NCBI GenBank assembly: GCA_020048635.1
Contig: JAIFMF010000071.1
Span: forward strand, 1-54,708
Reading direction: 5' to 3'
DNA length: 54,708 bases
From: Desulfobacula sp.
GTDB lineage: Bacteria; Desulfobacterota; Desulfobacteria; Desulfobacterales; Desulfobacteraceae
Shown here in pieces: positions 18,122-27,846 of this stretch. Numbering within the stretch: position 1 is the first letter of the stretch; the number at the start of each line of letters is the position of its first letter. A model generated the notes under the pieces. The model was not told the DNA's origin. It was given only the letters and a program-made list of their open reading frames with translations, and did no database searches. The translations under genes and the position numbers were made by a program.

Positions 18122-19229
18122 ATCCGGATGCTCCGATATTCATTAAGATTCCAATGGCGGCCATGTTGATAATCAGTGATGTCCCCCCATAGCTGATAAA
18201 CGGAAGTGTAAGGCCCTTTGTCGGAAGAGCCCCCAGGGCAACCCCTGTGTTGATGATGACCTGAACTGCAATATAAATAGTCAGACCGGCTGCAGTAAAG
18301 GCACCGAAAAGGGTCCCTGCTTTTTTGGCGATGCTGATCCCTTTTAACAGCACTATCAGATACAGAAAGAGAACAAGGATAACGCCTATCAGCCCTAATT
18401 CCTCTCCGATAATGGAAAAAATGAAATCTGTGTGGGGTTCGGGAAGGTAATGCATTTTCTGCATGCCAAGCCCGATCCCTTTCCCGAAAAGCCCGCCTGA
18501 GCCAAAGGCCTTTAACGAATGGGTGATCTGATACCCGGCATTATAGGGGTCTGCCCAGGGATTTAAAAATACAAGAATTCTTTCAAGCCGGTAATCAACC
18601 TTGTACACAAAAAAATACAGAACCGGGATAACCAGAGGCAGAGGTGAGATCAGGTGGATGAATTTAACCCCTGCAATGAACATCATCCCCCAGGTAATCA
18701 GACCCAATACAACAAGGGTTCCAAAATCCGGCTGGATAATGATCAGAAATGAAAGAAGCAAAAAGATCATGAGATGGGGGAAAAATCCAACGGAAAAGAG
18801 CCTGATCTGTTCCTGTTTTTTGGACAGAGAATATCCAAGAAAAAGAATCAGGGCAAGTTTTGAAAACTCGGCGGGCTGAAAGGTTAAGCCTGCAATATGA
18901 ATCCATCGGTTGGCACCACCGGCTTTGATACTCAGGGAAGGAAACAGAACGGCAACAAGGAGCAAAATCGCGGCAAAAAGGATAAAATATGAAACGCTCC
19001 GATACAGTTCATAAGGGAATGAGGCGGTTATAAACATGACGCAGAGGCTGATGCCAAAGAAGAAAACCTGCCTTCTGATATAAAAAAAGGCCGAACCATG
19101 TTCTTCAATACCGATGGACGAACTTGCCGAATACACCATGATAATACCGATTCCGCAAAGCAGGAGAACCGGGAAAAGAATAGCCTTCTCACTGAAAAAC
19201 GGATGTATGGTATTGGCCGGTTTAGTCAT
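18102..19229 (-). CDS. ftsW: Peptidoglycan glycosyltransferase FtsW (SEDS family)
   Basis: Polytopic SEDS protein that polymerises lipid II at the septum with FtsI, 375 residues. About ten hydrophobic segments are visible; conserved blocks include WADPYNAGYQ and the end block PFISYGGTSLI. The start is set at ATG 19229, overlapping the murD stop by eight bases with GAGGGT upstream; a longer in-frame reading would add 47 residues encoded inside murD and is unlikely. Confidence 0.96.
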   Translation of the reverse strand: MTKPANTIHPFFSEKAILFPVLLLCGIGIIMVYSASSSIGIEEHGSAFFYIRRQVFFFGISLCVMFITASFPYELYRSVSYFILFAAILLLVAVLFPSLSIKAGGANRWIHIAGLTFQPAEFSKLALILFLGYSLSKKQEQIRLFSVGFFPHLMIFLLLSFLIIIQPDFGTLVVLGLITWGMMFIAGVKFIHLISPLPLVIPVLYFFVYKVDYRLERILVFLNPWADPYNAGYQITHSLKAFGSGGLFGKGIGLGMQKMHYLPEPHTDFIFSIIGEELGLIGVILVLFLYLIVLLKGISIAKKAGTLFGAFTAAGLTIYIAVQVIINTGVALGALPTKGLTLPFISYGGTSLIINMAAIGILMNIGASGYDEQTV

Positions 19230-20592
19230 GGGTTCGACCCTCAAGCGCATTGACCCGGGCTGCAAATTCACGGCCCCTGTGGGCATAATTATCAAACATG
19301 TCAAAACTGGCGCAGGCGGGTGAAAGAAGCACCACATCACCGGAAACGGCTGATGCAAATCCTTTTTCAACAGCTTCCTGCATGGTTTCGGCCTCGATGA
19401 CCGGGCAGATGCTCTGAAAGGTTTCCATCACATGGCGTTTTGATTCTCCAATGGATATAATGGCCTTGACACTCTTTTTAACATCATGAAGGAGCAAAGA
19501 AAAATCCGTGCCTTTTTCCCTGCCGCCCAGGATCAGGATGATATTGTTCCTAAAGCACTCAAGAGCCCGTATCACGGCATCAGTGTTGGTACCTTTGGAA
19601 TCATCATAAAAGGAAATAGTGTTAATGGTTTTTACAAATTCCATGCGGTGGGAAAGATTTTTAAAGGCCTCCATCCCTTTTACAATGTCTTGGAACTTAG
19701 GTCTTCCAAGGCAAAGGCAGGCAAGGACGGCGGCCGCAATATTTTCCCGATTGTGAGCTCCCTGAAGTTCTTTTAAATGATCCGTCGGAATGGCATGGCT
19801 TTCGCCTTTGAATTGAATCCGGATTTCTTTATCCCTGATGTCGGCATTGCAATCCGTCCGGGTATTCCCGTCGGAAGAAAAAGTAAGAACTCTGGATGAA
19901 ATATGACCACAGGCTTTGTCAAACCCCTTGATGGTCCGATTGATCACGGCTGTGTCGGAAGGGTTCTGGTTTTTGAAGAGACTCCATTTGGATTGTTCAT
20001 AGGCCTCATAGGATTCATATCGATCAAGATGATCTTCAGAGATATTCAGCAAAATCCCCACATCAGGCCTGAAGGAGGTTGAAATATCCAGTTGGAAGCT
20101 GGAGACTTCAGCCACAATCACATCCGTATTGTTCTTGTTCATCAGGTTTTCCACAAGGGGGGTTCCGATATTCCCGCCCACAAAAGGATTCATACCGGAA
20201 GCTTTCAGCATGTCACCGATCAGTGTGGTGGTGGTGGTTTTGCCGTTGGTGCCGGTGATGGCAATCACCGGAAGGGTATTGTATTTTGCAAAAATATCCA
20301 GTTCACCGGTGAGGGCAACCCCGTGGGCCAGGGCTTCTTTGATATGGGAATGGGTCAGCGGTATACCGGGGCTTGGAACTAAGGTTCCGGCATTATTAAA
20401 GGTTTTTGGGTCATGAAAGCCGATTTCTGTTTTAATTCCTAAGACATTGAGCTCTTCTGCAATGGATGCCTTTGATGCATCGATATCGGTGGCAACTACG
20501 GATTTCCCTTTGGAGTAAAGGAATTTTGCCATGGACACGCCTGAAGCACCGAGGCCGATCACAAGGAAATAGGGTGAAATCTTTTCTTTCAA
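19222..20592 (-). CDS. murD: UDP-N-acetylmuramoylalanine--D-glutamate ligase MurD
   Basis: Cytoplasmic ligase adding D-glutamate, 456 residues. Evidence: an N-terminal GLGASGVSMAKFL motif, the ATP loop ITGTNGKTTTTTLIG, and the C-terminal signature FYDDSKGTNTDA. D-glutamate for this step could come from the Asp/Glu racemase at 29716, but a dedicated MurI elsewhere is more usual. It lies six bases after mraY. Confidence 0.97.
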   Translation of the reverse strand: MKEKISPYFLVIGLGASGVSMAKFLYSKGKSVVATDIDASKASIAEELNVLGIKTEIGFHDPKTFNNAGTLVPSPGIPLTHSHIKEALAHGVALTGELDIFAKYNTLPVIAITGTNGKTTTTTLIGDMLKASGMNPFVGGNIGTPLVENLMNKNNTDVIVAEVSSFQLDISTSFRPDVGILLNISEDHLDRYESYEAYEQSKWSLFKNQNPSDTAVINRTIKGFDKACGHISSRVLTFSSDGNTRTDCNADIRDKEIRIQFKGESHAIPTDHLKELQGAHNRENIAAAVLACLCLGRPKFQDIVKGMEAFKNLSHRMEFVKTINTISFYDDSKGTNTDAVIRALECFRNNIILILGGREKGTDFSLLLHDVKKSVKAIISIGESKRHVMETFQSICPVIEAETMQEAVEKGFASAVSGDVVLLSPACASFDMFDNYAHRGREFAARVNALEGRTHD

Positions 20593-20598
20593 ATGAGG

Positions 20599-21678
20599 CT
20601 ACCTTATTTTCAATGTGCTGAGTGAAATTAACGCCAGGGTTATGGAAATAATCCAAAACCTTACAATAACCTTTGATTCATGCCAGCCCTTCAATTCAAA
20701 ATGATGATGCAGAGGAGCCATCCGGAACACTCTTTTCCCTTTTGTCAGCTTGAAATAGGACACCTGGATGATCACGGACATGGCTTCAATGACAAAGAGA
20801 CCGCCGACAATCAGCAGAAGAATTTCCTGTTTGGTGATCACGGCGATGGTCCCAAGGATTCCACCTAAGGGAATAGAGCCTGAATCCCCCATGAAGATCT
20901 GTGCCGGGTGCGCATTAAACCATAGAAAACCAAGGCCTGCACCGGCAAGAATCCCACAGATGACGGATATTTCACCGGCAGATGAAATGTGTCTGACATG
21001 AAGATAATCAGCAATCTGGATATGCCCGGCCACATAAGCAAAAAACATATAGGTGACACTGGCAACGATATAGGGGCCGATGGCCAGGCCGTCCAGTCCG
21101 TCGGTCAGGTTCACGGCGTTGGATGTTCCCACAATCACAAGCGTTGCAAACGGAATATAATAGATGCCGAGGTCCGGTGAAATCTTTTTTAAAAAAGGAA
21201 TGGTGAGGGTGGAATCAAAATCCGGGCATTTATAAATCAGGTAACTGATGATAAACGCAAAGAGAACCTGGAAGATAAATTTGCCTTTGGCAGTAAAGCC
21301 CATGTTTCTTTTTTGGGTCTGTTTCAGATAATCATCCACAAACCCGATGGCACCGAACAACATCAGGGTTAACAAAAGGATATTGACATAATGGTTAGAC
21401 AGATTTCCCCAGGCTAAAGTTGCCGCAAAAATAGAAAAAAGAATCAGAATGCCGCCCATGGTCGGGGTGCCCTGTTTCACCAGGTGAGACTTTGGTCCAT
21501 CGATCTGGATGTTCTGTCCAATCTGCATCTGTGTCAGTTTTTTGATGGCAAAAGGCCCAAGAAGAAAACAGATAAAAAAAGCGGTCAGCCCGCCATAGAT
21601 GGTTCTGAATGTGATATACCGGAATAAATTCAGGAAAGTGAAATCAACATGGTAAGGGTATAAAAACTCAAAAAGCAT
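20599..21678 (-). CDS. mraY: Phospho-MurNAc-pentapeptide transferase MraY
   Basis: Integral membrane enzyme that makes lipid I, 359 residues with about ten helices. Family motifs are visible: GTPTMGGILI, the aspartate pair FVDDYLK, NLTDGLDGLAIG, and the metal-binding FMGDSGSIPLGG and HHHFELKGW blocks. The 201 bp between it and the murE/murF stop is the only sizeable gap inside the operon. That gap holds no clear promoter or hairpin. Confidence 0.97.
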   Translation of the reverse strand: MLFEFLYPYHVDFTFLNLFRYITFRTIYGGLTAFFICFLLGPFAIKKLTQMQIGQNIQIDGPKSHLVKQGTPTMGGILILFSIFAATLAWGNLSNHYVNILLLTLMLFGAIGFVDDYLKQTQKRNMGFTAKGKFIFQVLFAFIISYLIYKCPDFDSTLTIPFLKKISPDLGIYYIPFATLVIVGTSNAVNLTDGLDGLAIGPYIVASVTYMFFAYVAGHIQIADYLHVRHISSAGEISVICGILAGAGLGFLWFNAHPAQIFMGDSGSIPLGGILGTIAVITKQEILLLIVGGLFVIEAMSVIIQVSYFKLTKGKRVFRMAPLHHHFELKGWHESKVIVRFWIISITLALISLSTLKIR

Positions 21679-21879
21679 CTGTCTTTACCTTATGAAACCT
21701 TTATTTTTAATTTGTTGCCGCCTTCTTCTCTTCTGTCAATTCCGGATCTTCTTTCCGGTGCATGGGCAGTATAACAAAACTTTCTTCTGTCATTCTTTCT
21801 GCGTCGTTCTTTTAAAGAGTCTGATTCATTTGGTCTTTGCCGTCCCTTTAAGTATTCCGAATCATACATTCCGACCCCC

Positions 21880-24852
21880 TCAGGAATTGGCTGTTAAATT
21901 TTTTTTTAGTTCCTGTATGACGGTTTCCATAACCATACCTCGAGATCCTTTAATTAAAACCCATGTTTTCTTATTCATATGGCCAAGGATTTTTTTTGCA
22001 ATCTCAGCTTTTGTACCCTTAAAAATACAGTCCTTTGGAAACCCTTTTTCAATGGCTCCATCCACTACATATTGAACCTTTGTGCCGAAAACGAACAGGT
22101 TCTTGATTCCAAGGTCGGCAATGATTCGGCCGACTTGACGGTGAAGGCCATCAGACGCTTCGCCTAACTCCAGCATATCCCCGAGAACAGCAATACTGTT
22201 GTCCGAACCGCTAACCCTCTCAAGTGTATGCAGGGCCTTTTCAATAGAAGAAGGATTGGCATTGTAGGTATCATCGATAAGGGTAATGGTATCGCAAAGC
22301 CTGTAAATGTTCATCCTGCCTGAAACCGGATGAAAGGCCTTTATCCCTTTTTGAATGGTTTTTGTATCGATCCCGGCCTTTACGGCTGCCAGGATGGCAC
22401 CAAGGCAATTGTCCACCATGAAGGGGGCAGGAGAATGGATGGTAAACGTATTTTCCTCTTTGCCCATTTTTATGGAAAATTCCGTCCGGGTTTCAAAAGG
22501 CTTAATGTTCTTGGAGCGGATATCCGCATCATCTGTTGACCCGAAAAAGAAAAGGGATTCGATGGACTTGTTTTGCTTTGCTTTTTCTTCAAGAATCCCC
22601 CGTCTTGGATCATCCCCATAAAGGATAGCCACGCCGTGCTCCCGCATGCCGTGGAATATTTCAGCCTTGGCCAGTGCCACATTTTCCACACTGCCAAGAC
22701 CTTCCAGGTGAACAGCAGCCGTATTGATGATCATGGCCATATCTGGAAGAGCTATCCGGCTGAGTCTTGAAATCTCTCCAGAGTGGTTCATTCCCATTTC
22801 CACGATGGCCCATTCATGGGATGCAGAAAGATTTAACAGGGTCAGCGGCAGGCCGATTTCATTGTTTAAATTTCCAGTGGTCGCATGGGTGTGGAATCTT
22901 GTTTTAAAAATTTCTTCTGTCATTTTCCGGGTGGTGGTTTTCCCGCTGGACCCTGTAATGGCGAGAAGTTTGACATTTGAACGAAGTCTTTGACAGCGGG
23001 CAAGATCTCCAAGAGCTGTGAGTGTATTCTTTGTTTCAAAGACGATGAAGCCCTTCTGAGTCAGTTCTTTATTCAGGGCAGGAGAGAGTTCTGAAAAAAA
23101 GGGCGTTTGAACGATGAAGCCGTTGATGCCTTTTTCCATAAGATTCTGAACAAAGGCATGACCGTCAAAACGATCTCCCTTAAGGGCAAGGAACAGTTCA
23201 GTGTCTTTGATGGTTCTTGAATCTGTGGAGATTCCTGAGAAACAGAAACCCTTTTCAAGATTTGAAAAAACAGGGTCTGCATTTAACGCTTTGCTAAGAT
23301 CTTCTACAGTCCAGGGGATGGGTTTGAATCGGTCACAAAATTTATCAGCGGATTTCTGAAGTTCTTCCCTGTCATCAAAATGAAGTGTGCCGCTATTGGT
23401 GATCTGATAGGTTTCATGTCCTTTGCCAGCAGCCACAATGATATCCCCGGGTTTGGAAATAAATACAGCTTTTTCAAGGGCTTTTCTCCGGTCTGCTTCA
23501 ACCAGAAACCCTTTTTTAAAGGGGTTTACCAGGGGGTCTTCGTCAGAGAGCCCTTCAAAACCGGTAATGCCGTCAAGGACATCTGTAATAATTGCGGTCA
23601 GGTTCTCAGTTCTCGGGTTATCCGAGGTAATGATGGCAATATCACTGTGTTCACAGGCAATCTTGCCCATTAACGGTCGTTTTGAACGGTCCCGGTCACC
23701 GCCGCAGCCGAATACGGTGATGAGTCTTTTGGGGGCTCTTGCTTTCAGGGTGGTCAATATGGATTCAAGGGCATCCGGTGTATGGGCATAGTCGGCAAAC
23801 ATGAACCGGTCAATGGGGTGGTCAATTTTTTCAAGTCTTCCTGGAACGGAACGGCAGTCTTCAATGCCTTTTTTGATGGCTTCAGGGCTGATGCCGAGGG
23901 CATGGGCCGCACCGGCGGCGCATAGGATATTTTCAAGGTTGAAGCGACCCGTCAAGGAAGATGCAAAATGAATTGATCTGTTTTCCAGGCAGAGGGTTCC
24001 GGATAAACCTTGGACATCGTCGATGATATCCTTTGAATAAATATCCGCTGTTTTTGCTGTGCTGATGGAAACCTTTTTGCATTTCAGGGTGTTGAACAAG
24101 AGAGCGCCTTTTTCATCATCAATATTCAAAATGGCCGGCGCGTCGTTTTTTCCTTTCGTTCTCAGAAAGTCAGTGAAAAATCTTTTTTTGCATTCAAAAT
24201 AGTCTTCCAGATCTTTATGGTAATCCAGATGATCCTGGGTCAGGTTCGTGAATATACCTGCATCAAATCTGCAGAAATCTATACGGTTCAGATCAATCCC
24301 GTGAGAGGATACTTCCATGATGACATGAGTGACACCGGTTTCTTTCATTTCAAAAAGGATTTTCTGGAGATCAATGGAATCCGGTGTGGTTACGGGATTG
24401 TCGAAAACATTTCCATTATAGCGGATATTCACTGTCCCAATGACTCCGGTATTGAACCCGGCGGACTTAAAAATACTTTCAAGAAGCCATGTGGTGGTTG
24501 TTTTTCCATTGGTTCCGGTCACCCCGGCAAGGATAAGTTTTTCAGAGGGGTTCCCGTAAAAACCGGCTGCAATGGCGGCCATTACCAATCTTGAATGGTC
24601 AACCAGAATGACGCGATCACGGTTTTTCGGGTTATATTCAGCGATGACTGCTGCTGCTCCGTTCTCAATGGCTTGATCCATATAATCATGCCCATCCGCT
24701 TTAAATCCTCTCACAGCAACAAAGAGGCTGCCGGGTCGGACATCCCTTGAACTGGAAGCAATGGACAGGATATCCGGATCATAGGCTTTGCCGTCCTTTA
24801 ATAAGACAGGGCCTACGATTGAACAGGCCTTAAGGAGAAGGGACAGTTTCAA
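21880..24852 (-). CDS. murE/murF: Fused MurE-MurF ligase (UDP-MurNAc-tripeptide and pentapeptide synthesis)
   Basis: One 990-residue protein with two complete Mur ligases. MurE part, residues 1 to about 505: ATP loop GVTGTNGKTTT at 110-120, DNPR at 411-414 (the motif for meso-diaminopimelate), and KGHE at 477-480. MurF part, about 512-990: ATP loop ITGSSGKTTTRKM at 632-644, and DDTYNANPSS near the C-terminal domain. No stop or frameshift interrupts the join, and the linker is short. It would add meso-Dap and then D-Ala-D-Ala, possibly passing the tripeptide directly. The start is TTG 24852, overlapping the ftsI stop (ATTGA) with AAGGAGG upstream. Confidence 0.95.
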   Translation of the reverse strand: MKLSLLLKACSIVGPVLLKDGKAYDPDILSIASSSRDVRPGSLFVAVRGFKADGHDYMDQAIENGAAAVIAEYNPKNRDRVILVDHSRLVMAAIAAGFYGNPSEKLILAGVTGTNGKTTTTWLLESIFKSAGFNTGVIGTVNIRYNGNVFDNPVTTPDSIDLQKILFEMKETGVTHVIMEVSSHGIDLNRIDFCRFDAGIFTNLTQDHLDYHKDLEDYFECKKRFFTDFLRTKGKNDAPAILNIDDEKGALLFNTLKCKKVSISTAKTADIYSKDIIDDVQGLSGTLCLENRSIHFASSLTGRFNLENILCAAGAAHALGISPEAIKKGIEDCRSVPGRLEKIDHPIDRFMFADYAHTPDALESILTTLKARAPKRLITVFGCGGDRDRSKRPLMGKIACEHSDIAIITSDNPRTENLTAIITDVLDGITGFEGLSDEDPLVNPFKKGFLVEADRRKALEKAVFISKPGDIIVAAGKGHETYQITNSGTLHFDDREELQKSADKFCDRFKPIPWTVEDLSKALNADPVFSNLEKGFCFSGISTDSRTIKDTELFLALKGDRFDGHAFVQNLMEKGINGFIVQTPFFSELSPALNKELTQKGFIVFETKNTLTALGDLARCQRLRSNVKLLAITGSSGKTTTRKMTEEIFKTRFHTHATTGNLNNEIGLPLTLLNLSASHEWAIVEMGMNHSGEISRLSRIALPDMAMIINTAAVHLEGLGSVENVALAKAEIFHGMREHGVAILYGDDPRRGILEEKAKQNKSIESLFFFGSTDDADIRSKNIKPFETRTEFSIKMGKEENTFTIHSPAPFMVDNCLGAILAAVKAGIDTKTIQKGIKAFHPVSGRMNIYRLCDTITLIDDTYNANPSSIEKALHTLERVSGSDNSIAVLGDMLELGEASDGLHRQVGRIIADLGIKNLFVFGTKVQYVVDGAIEKGFPKDCIFKGTKAEIAKKILGHMNKKTWVLIKGSRGMVMETVIQELKKNLTANS

Positions 24853-26582
24853 TTTTTCCCTCCTTCCGATAACAGGGCAACCATATTTTTATTTTTTTCC
24901 GGCGGAATGTTCAGATAATTAAAAGATTCAGCCATGATCGTTTTAAATGCCGGGGCTGCAACATCACCACCATAATACTGTTTTTGAGGCTCATCCACGA
25001 TGACAAGAATTGCCAGTTCCGGATTTTCCATAGGAGCAAACCCGGCAAATACAGAAGTGTATTTATTTTTTGCGTATCCTTTACCACCCTCGGATACCTT
25101 TTGTGCCGTACCTGTTTTTCCGCATATTTCATACCCGTCGATGGCCGCTTTGGTGCCGGTGCCTTCCTCGTTGACCGCAAGATTCATCATGGCTTTAAGC
25201 TCACGGGATGTCCCAGTAGAGATAACCCTGCGGATAATCTCCGGATGATATTCTTTTATGTCCTCTCCCTCGCGGGAAATAATCTTTTTCACCAGCATGG
25301 GTTTCATAAGGTTTCCACCGTTGGCAATGGCGCTGATGCCGGTGACCAACTGGAGTGCTGAAGTAGATATCCCCTGACCAAAAGAGATGGCACCGGAGTC
25401 TATTTTTGACCATTTTTTGTAAGGAATCAGGTTGCCCGGGCTTTCCCCGGTAATGCCGATGTCGGTCCGGCTGCCGAATCCGAACCCGGAAAGACAATTA
25501 TATAAGGCTTTATCACCGATGGCTTCAGTGATTTTAGCAGCACCGATATTGCTGGAACGCTGGATAATCTGGCTGATGGTGAGCCACTCATAGGAATGGG
25601 TGTCGTGAATCGTAAAGCTTCCGATACGATAGGTGCCTTTTTCACAGAAAATAATAGTTTTGGGCGTAACTCCTTTTTCAAGGGCTGCTGCTGCTGTAAA
25701 GACCTTCATGGCCGAGCCCGGCTCAAATGCATCGGTTACAGCACGATTCCTGTAGGCGTCCCTGTCATAGCCTTTATAATTATTGGGGTTGAATTCAGGG
25801 TAGTGGGCAATGGCCAGAAGCTCCCCTGTTCCGGGCTTCATCACCAGCGCCATTCCGGATCTGGCCTGGTGGTTGGTGACAGCCTGCTGAAGGGCCTTTT
25901 CACTTAAAAATTGAATCTTTTTATCAATGGTCAGAACAATAGAATCTCCTTTCAGTTCGGAGTTCCGTTTTTTTTCATAATCCAGTATCCTTCCGTTTCC
26001 ATCCCGGGTGAGACTTATTTTCCGGGTTCGGCCTTCCAAAACCGAATTATATCTGCATTCAAGTCCTTCAAGACCGGTATCATCCGCTCCTGTAAATCCA
26101 ATCACCTGAGCGGCAAGGCTCCGGTTGGGATAATACCGTGTGGAATCATTTTCAAAATAGATCCCGGCAATGTTCAATGCCTTTATTTTTTCTGCCTGAT
26201 CCGGTGTTACCCCTCTTTCCACCCACGCGAACATCCGCTTGGAAGAAAGGATTTCCTTAAGTTTCTTTTGATTGATATCCAGCAGATCAGCAATTTTTTT
26301 GGCTGCGTCTGCAGGGTTATTGATTTTTGCCGGGCAGGCGGTTATGGTTACGGCGTCAATACTTGCGCCGAGTTTATTCATATTCTGATCAAGGATGTGC
26401 CCTCTTTCTCCTTTTATGATGATATTCCTTGAATAATCATTTTCAGCCTTTTCTGATAATTCTTTTCCCTGGAAAATCTGAATATCAAAGGACTTGGCAC
26501 AAAGCAGCAGAATGGCCGTAACCATAAGGATTTGGGTGACCACGAGTCTTCTTCTGATACGGTTGCTAAAATCCCCAGCCAT
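24849..26582 (-). CDS. ftsI: Septal peptidoglycan transpeptidase FtsI (class B PBP)
   Basis: D,D-transpeptidase that cross-links septal peptidoglycan with FtsW, 577 residues. One N-terminal membrane helix (about residues 14-31) precedes the dimerisation domain and the transpeptidase domain. Catalytic motifs: SAMK with Ser 290, SSN at 343-345, KTG at 489-491. No PASTA repeats follow. The start at ATG 26582 shares a base with the ftsL stop (TGATG); a longer in-frame reading would add 35 residues inside ftsL and lacks a ribosome site. Confidence 0.96.
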   Translation of the reverse strand: MAGDFSNRIRRRLVVTQILMVTAILLLCAKSFDIQIFQGKELSEKAENDYSRNIIIKGERGHILDQNMNKLGASIDAVTITACPAKINNPADAAKKIADLLDINQKKLKEILSSKRMFAWVERGVTPDQAEKIKALNIAGIYFENDSTRYYPNRSLAAQVIGFTGADDTGLEGLECRYNSVLEGRTRKISLTRDGNGRILDYEKKRNSELKGDSIVLTIDKKIQFLSEKALQQAVTNHQARSGMALVMKPGTGELLAIAHYPEFNPNNYKGYDRDAYRNRAVTDAFEPGSAMKVFTAAAALEKGVTPKTIIFCEKGTYRIGSFTIHDTHSYEWLTISQIIQRSSNIGAAKITEAIGDKALYNCLSGFGFGSRTDIGITGESPGNLIPYKKWSKIDSGAISFGQGISTSALQLVTGISAIANGGNLMKPMLVKKIISREGEDIKEYHPEIIRRVISTGTSRELKAMMNLAVNEEGTGTKAAIDGYEICGKTGTAQKVSEGGKGYAKNKYTSVFAGFAPMENPELAILVIVDEPQKQYYGGDVAAPAFKTIMAESFNYLNIPPEKNKNMVALLSEGGKN

Positions 26583-26902
26583 CACCCGTTCTCTCCTGAA
26601 AGATAAATGATCTGCTTCATGGTTACCGTTGAAAGATTCAGCCGGTTTTTGGCAATCTGGGTTATCCTTGCATCGGACTTCAGCCATTCTTTCTCTGCCA
26701 GTAAGGCCTTGTGATAGGATCGTTTTCCCAAAAGGAGCTCTTCTTCCTTTGAAATCCGCAAAAGTGCCTGAGTGGATTCAGTCCTGATCCAGGTGTAAGC
26801 CATCAGTTCAGAAAAAATAATAAAAATAATCAGGAACCAGATCGTGCCTTTGGTTTTTTTGGGCATCGGCATTCTCATTATTTTGCTGTTTTTAGCCACC
26901 AT
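26582..26902 (-). CDS. ftsL: FtsL-like cell division protein
   Basis: Small bitopic protein of 106 residues: a basic cytoplasmic tail, one membrane helix (about 20-38) and a periplasmic helix likely to form a coiled coil with FtsB and FtsQ. Sequence conservation of FtsL is low, so the call rests on size, topology and position between rsmH and ftsI. Confidence 0.85.
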   Translation of the reverse strand: MVAKNSKIMRMPMPKKTKGTIWFLIIFIIFSELMAYTWIRTESTQALLRISKEEELLLGKRSYHKALLAEKEWLKSDARITQIAKNRLNLSTVTMKQIIYLSGENG

Positions 26903-26905
26903 ATC

Positions 26906-27844
26906 TTAAACTTTCTGGGCCACCCTTAATTTTGCACTTCTGGCCATGGGGTTAAATTCAGTTTCTTCTTTTGACGGAATCAATGCCTTCCTGAACACGG
27001 ATTTCATCTGGGGGGAAAAACCACACAGGCATTCGGGAAGCGTTTTAGGGCAGGTACATCCATTCTCAAATCTGCGCAAAGCCTGTTTTACAATCCGGTC
27101 TTCAAGGGAATGAAAAGAGATGACACAAAGCCTTCCATTCTCTAGAAGAAGAGAAGGCACTTGTGCCATGAAGCTTTCCAATTTTTCAAGTTCGTTGTTG
27201 ACGGCAATTCTGAGGGCCTGGAAAACTCTTGTGGAAGGATGTATCCGCTGTTTTGCCGCACTTTTTTTGGGCACCGCTGCGGTGATGATCTGTGAAAGTG
27301 CTTCACTTGTCCGGATGGGGGCTTGTATTCTTGCTTCCACTATTTTTTTGGCAATCCGTCGGGAGAACTTTTCTTCCCCATATTTAAAAAAAATATCCAT
27401 CAGTTCACTCTCCGGGAATGAATTGACAATTTCAAAGGCTGTCAGAGTGTTTCGAATATCCATTCGCATATCCAATGGTTCATTCTTACTAAAACTAAAG
27501 CCGCGTCTACTGTTTTTAAGTTGGTTCAGTGAAAAGCCTAAATCAAGGACTATTGCATTTACACCCTTTATCCCGATAGCGCTCAGAATCCGGGGAAGAT
27601 CTGAAAAATTGCTGTGGAACAAGCGTACATGTTCTTTAAACGGGTGTAAAATTTCTGTAGCATGGTGAATTGCATCTGCATCCTGATCAATCCCGATCAG
27701 CATTCCATCCGGGAGTATGGCCCTGATGGTTGAGAGCGCATGCCCTGCCCCACCCAGAGTGCAATCCACGCAAACATATCCGGGTTTAAGGTTCTGGTGC
27801 TCCTGCACCTCTTGAGGCATTACAGACGTATGCTCAAATCCCAT
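26906..27844 (-). CDS. rsmH: 16S rRNA (cytosine1402-N4)-methyltransferase RsmH
   Basis: SAM-dependent enzyme that methylates C1402 of 16S rRNA, 312 residues (formerly MraW). The SAM loop VDCTLGGAGHALS lies near residue 28. Further family blocks are VLDLGFSLNQL, RRGFSFSKNEPLDMRM, and the C-terminal VISFHSLEDRIVKQ. It lies two bases after mraZ and three before ftsL. Confidence 0.97.
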   Translation of the reverse strand: MGFEHTSVMPQEVQEHQNLKPGYVCVDCTLGGAGHALSTIRAILPDGMLIGIDQDADAIHHATEILHPFKEHVRLFHSNFSDLPRILSAIGIKGVNAIVLDLGFSLNQLKNSRRGFSFSKNEPLDMRMDIRNTLTAFEIVNSFPESELMDIFFKYGEEKFSRRIAKKIVEARIQAPIRTSEALSQIITAAVPKKSAAKQRIHPSTRVFQALRIAVNNELEKLESFMAQVPSLLLENGRLCVISFHSLEDRIVKQALRRFENGCTCPKTLPECLCGFSPQMKSVFRKALIPSKEETEFNPMARSAKLRVAQKV

Positions 27845-27846
27845 TG

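Noticed and set aside
19230..19370. Longer FtsW start adding 47 residues
   Set aside because: The extra residues are encoded inside murD in another frame and would put a non-hydrophobic tail before the first helix; the ATG at 19229 has a ribosome site.
26583..26687. Longer FtsI start adding 35 residues
   Set aside because: The extension lies within ftsL in another frame; ATG 26582 shares a base with the ftsL stop, the usual coupling.
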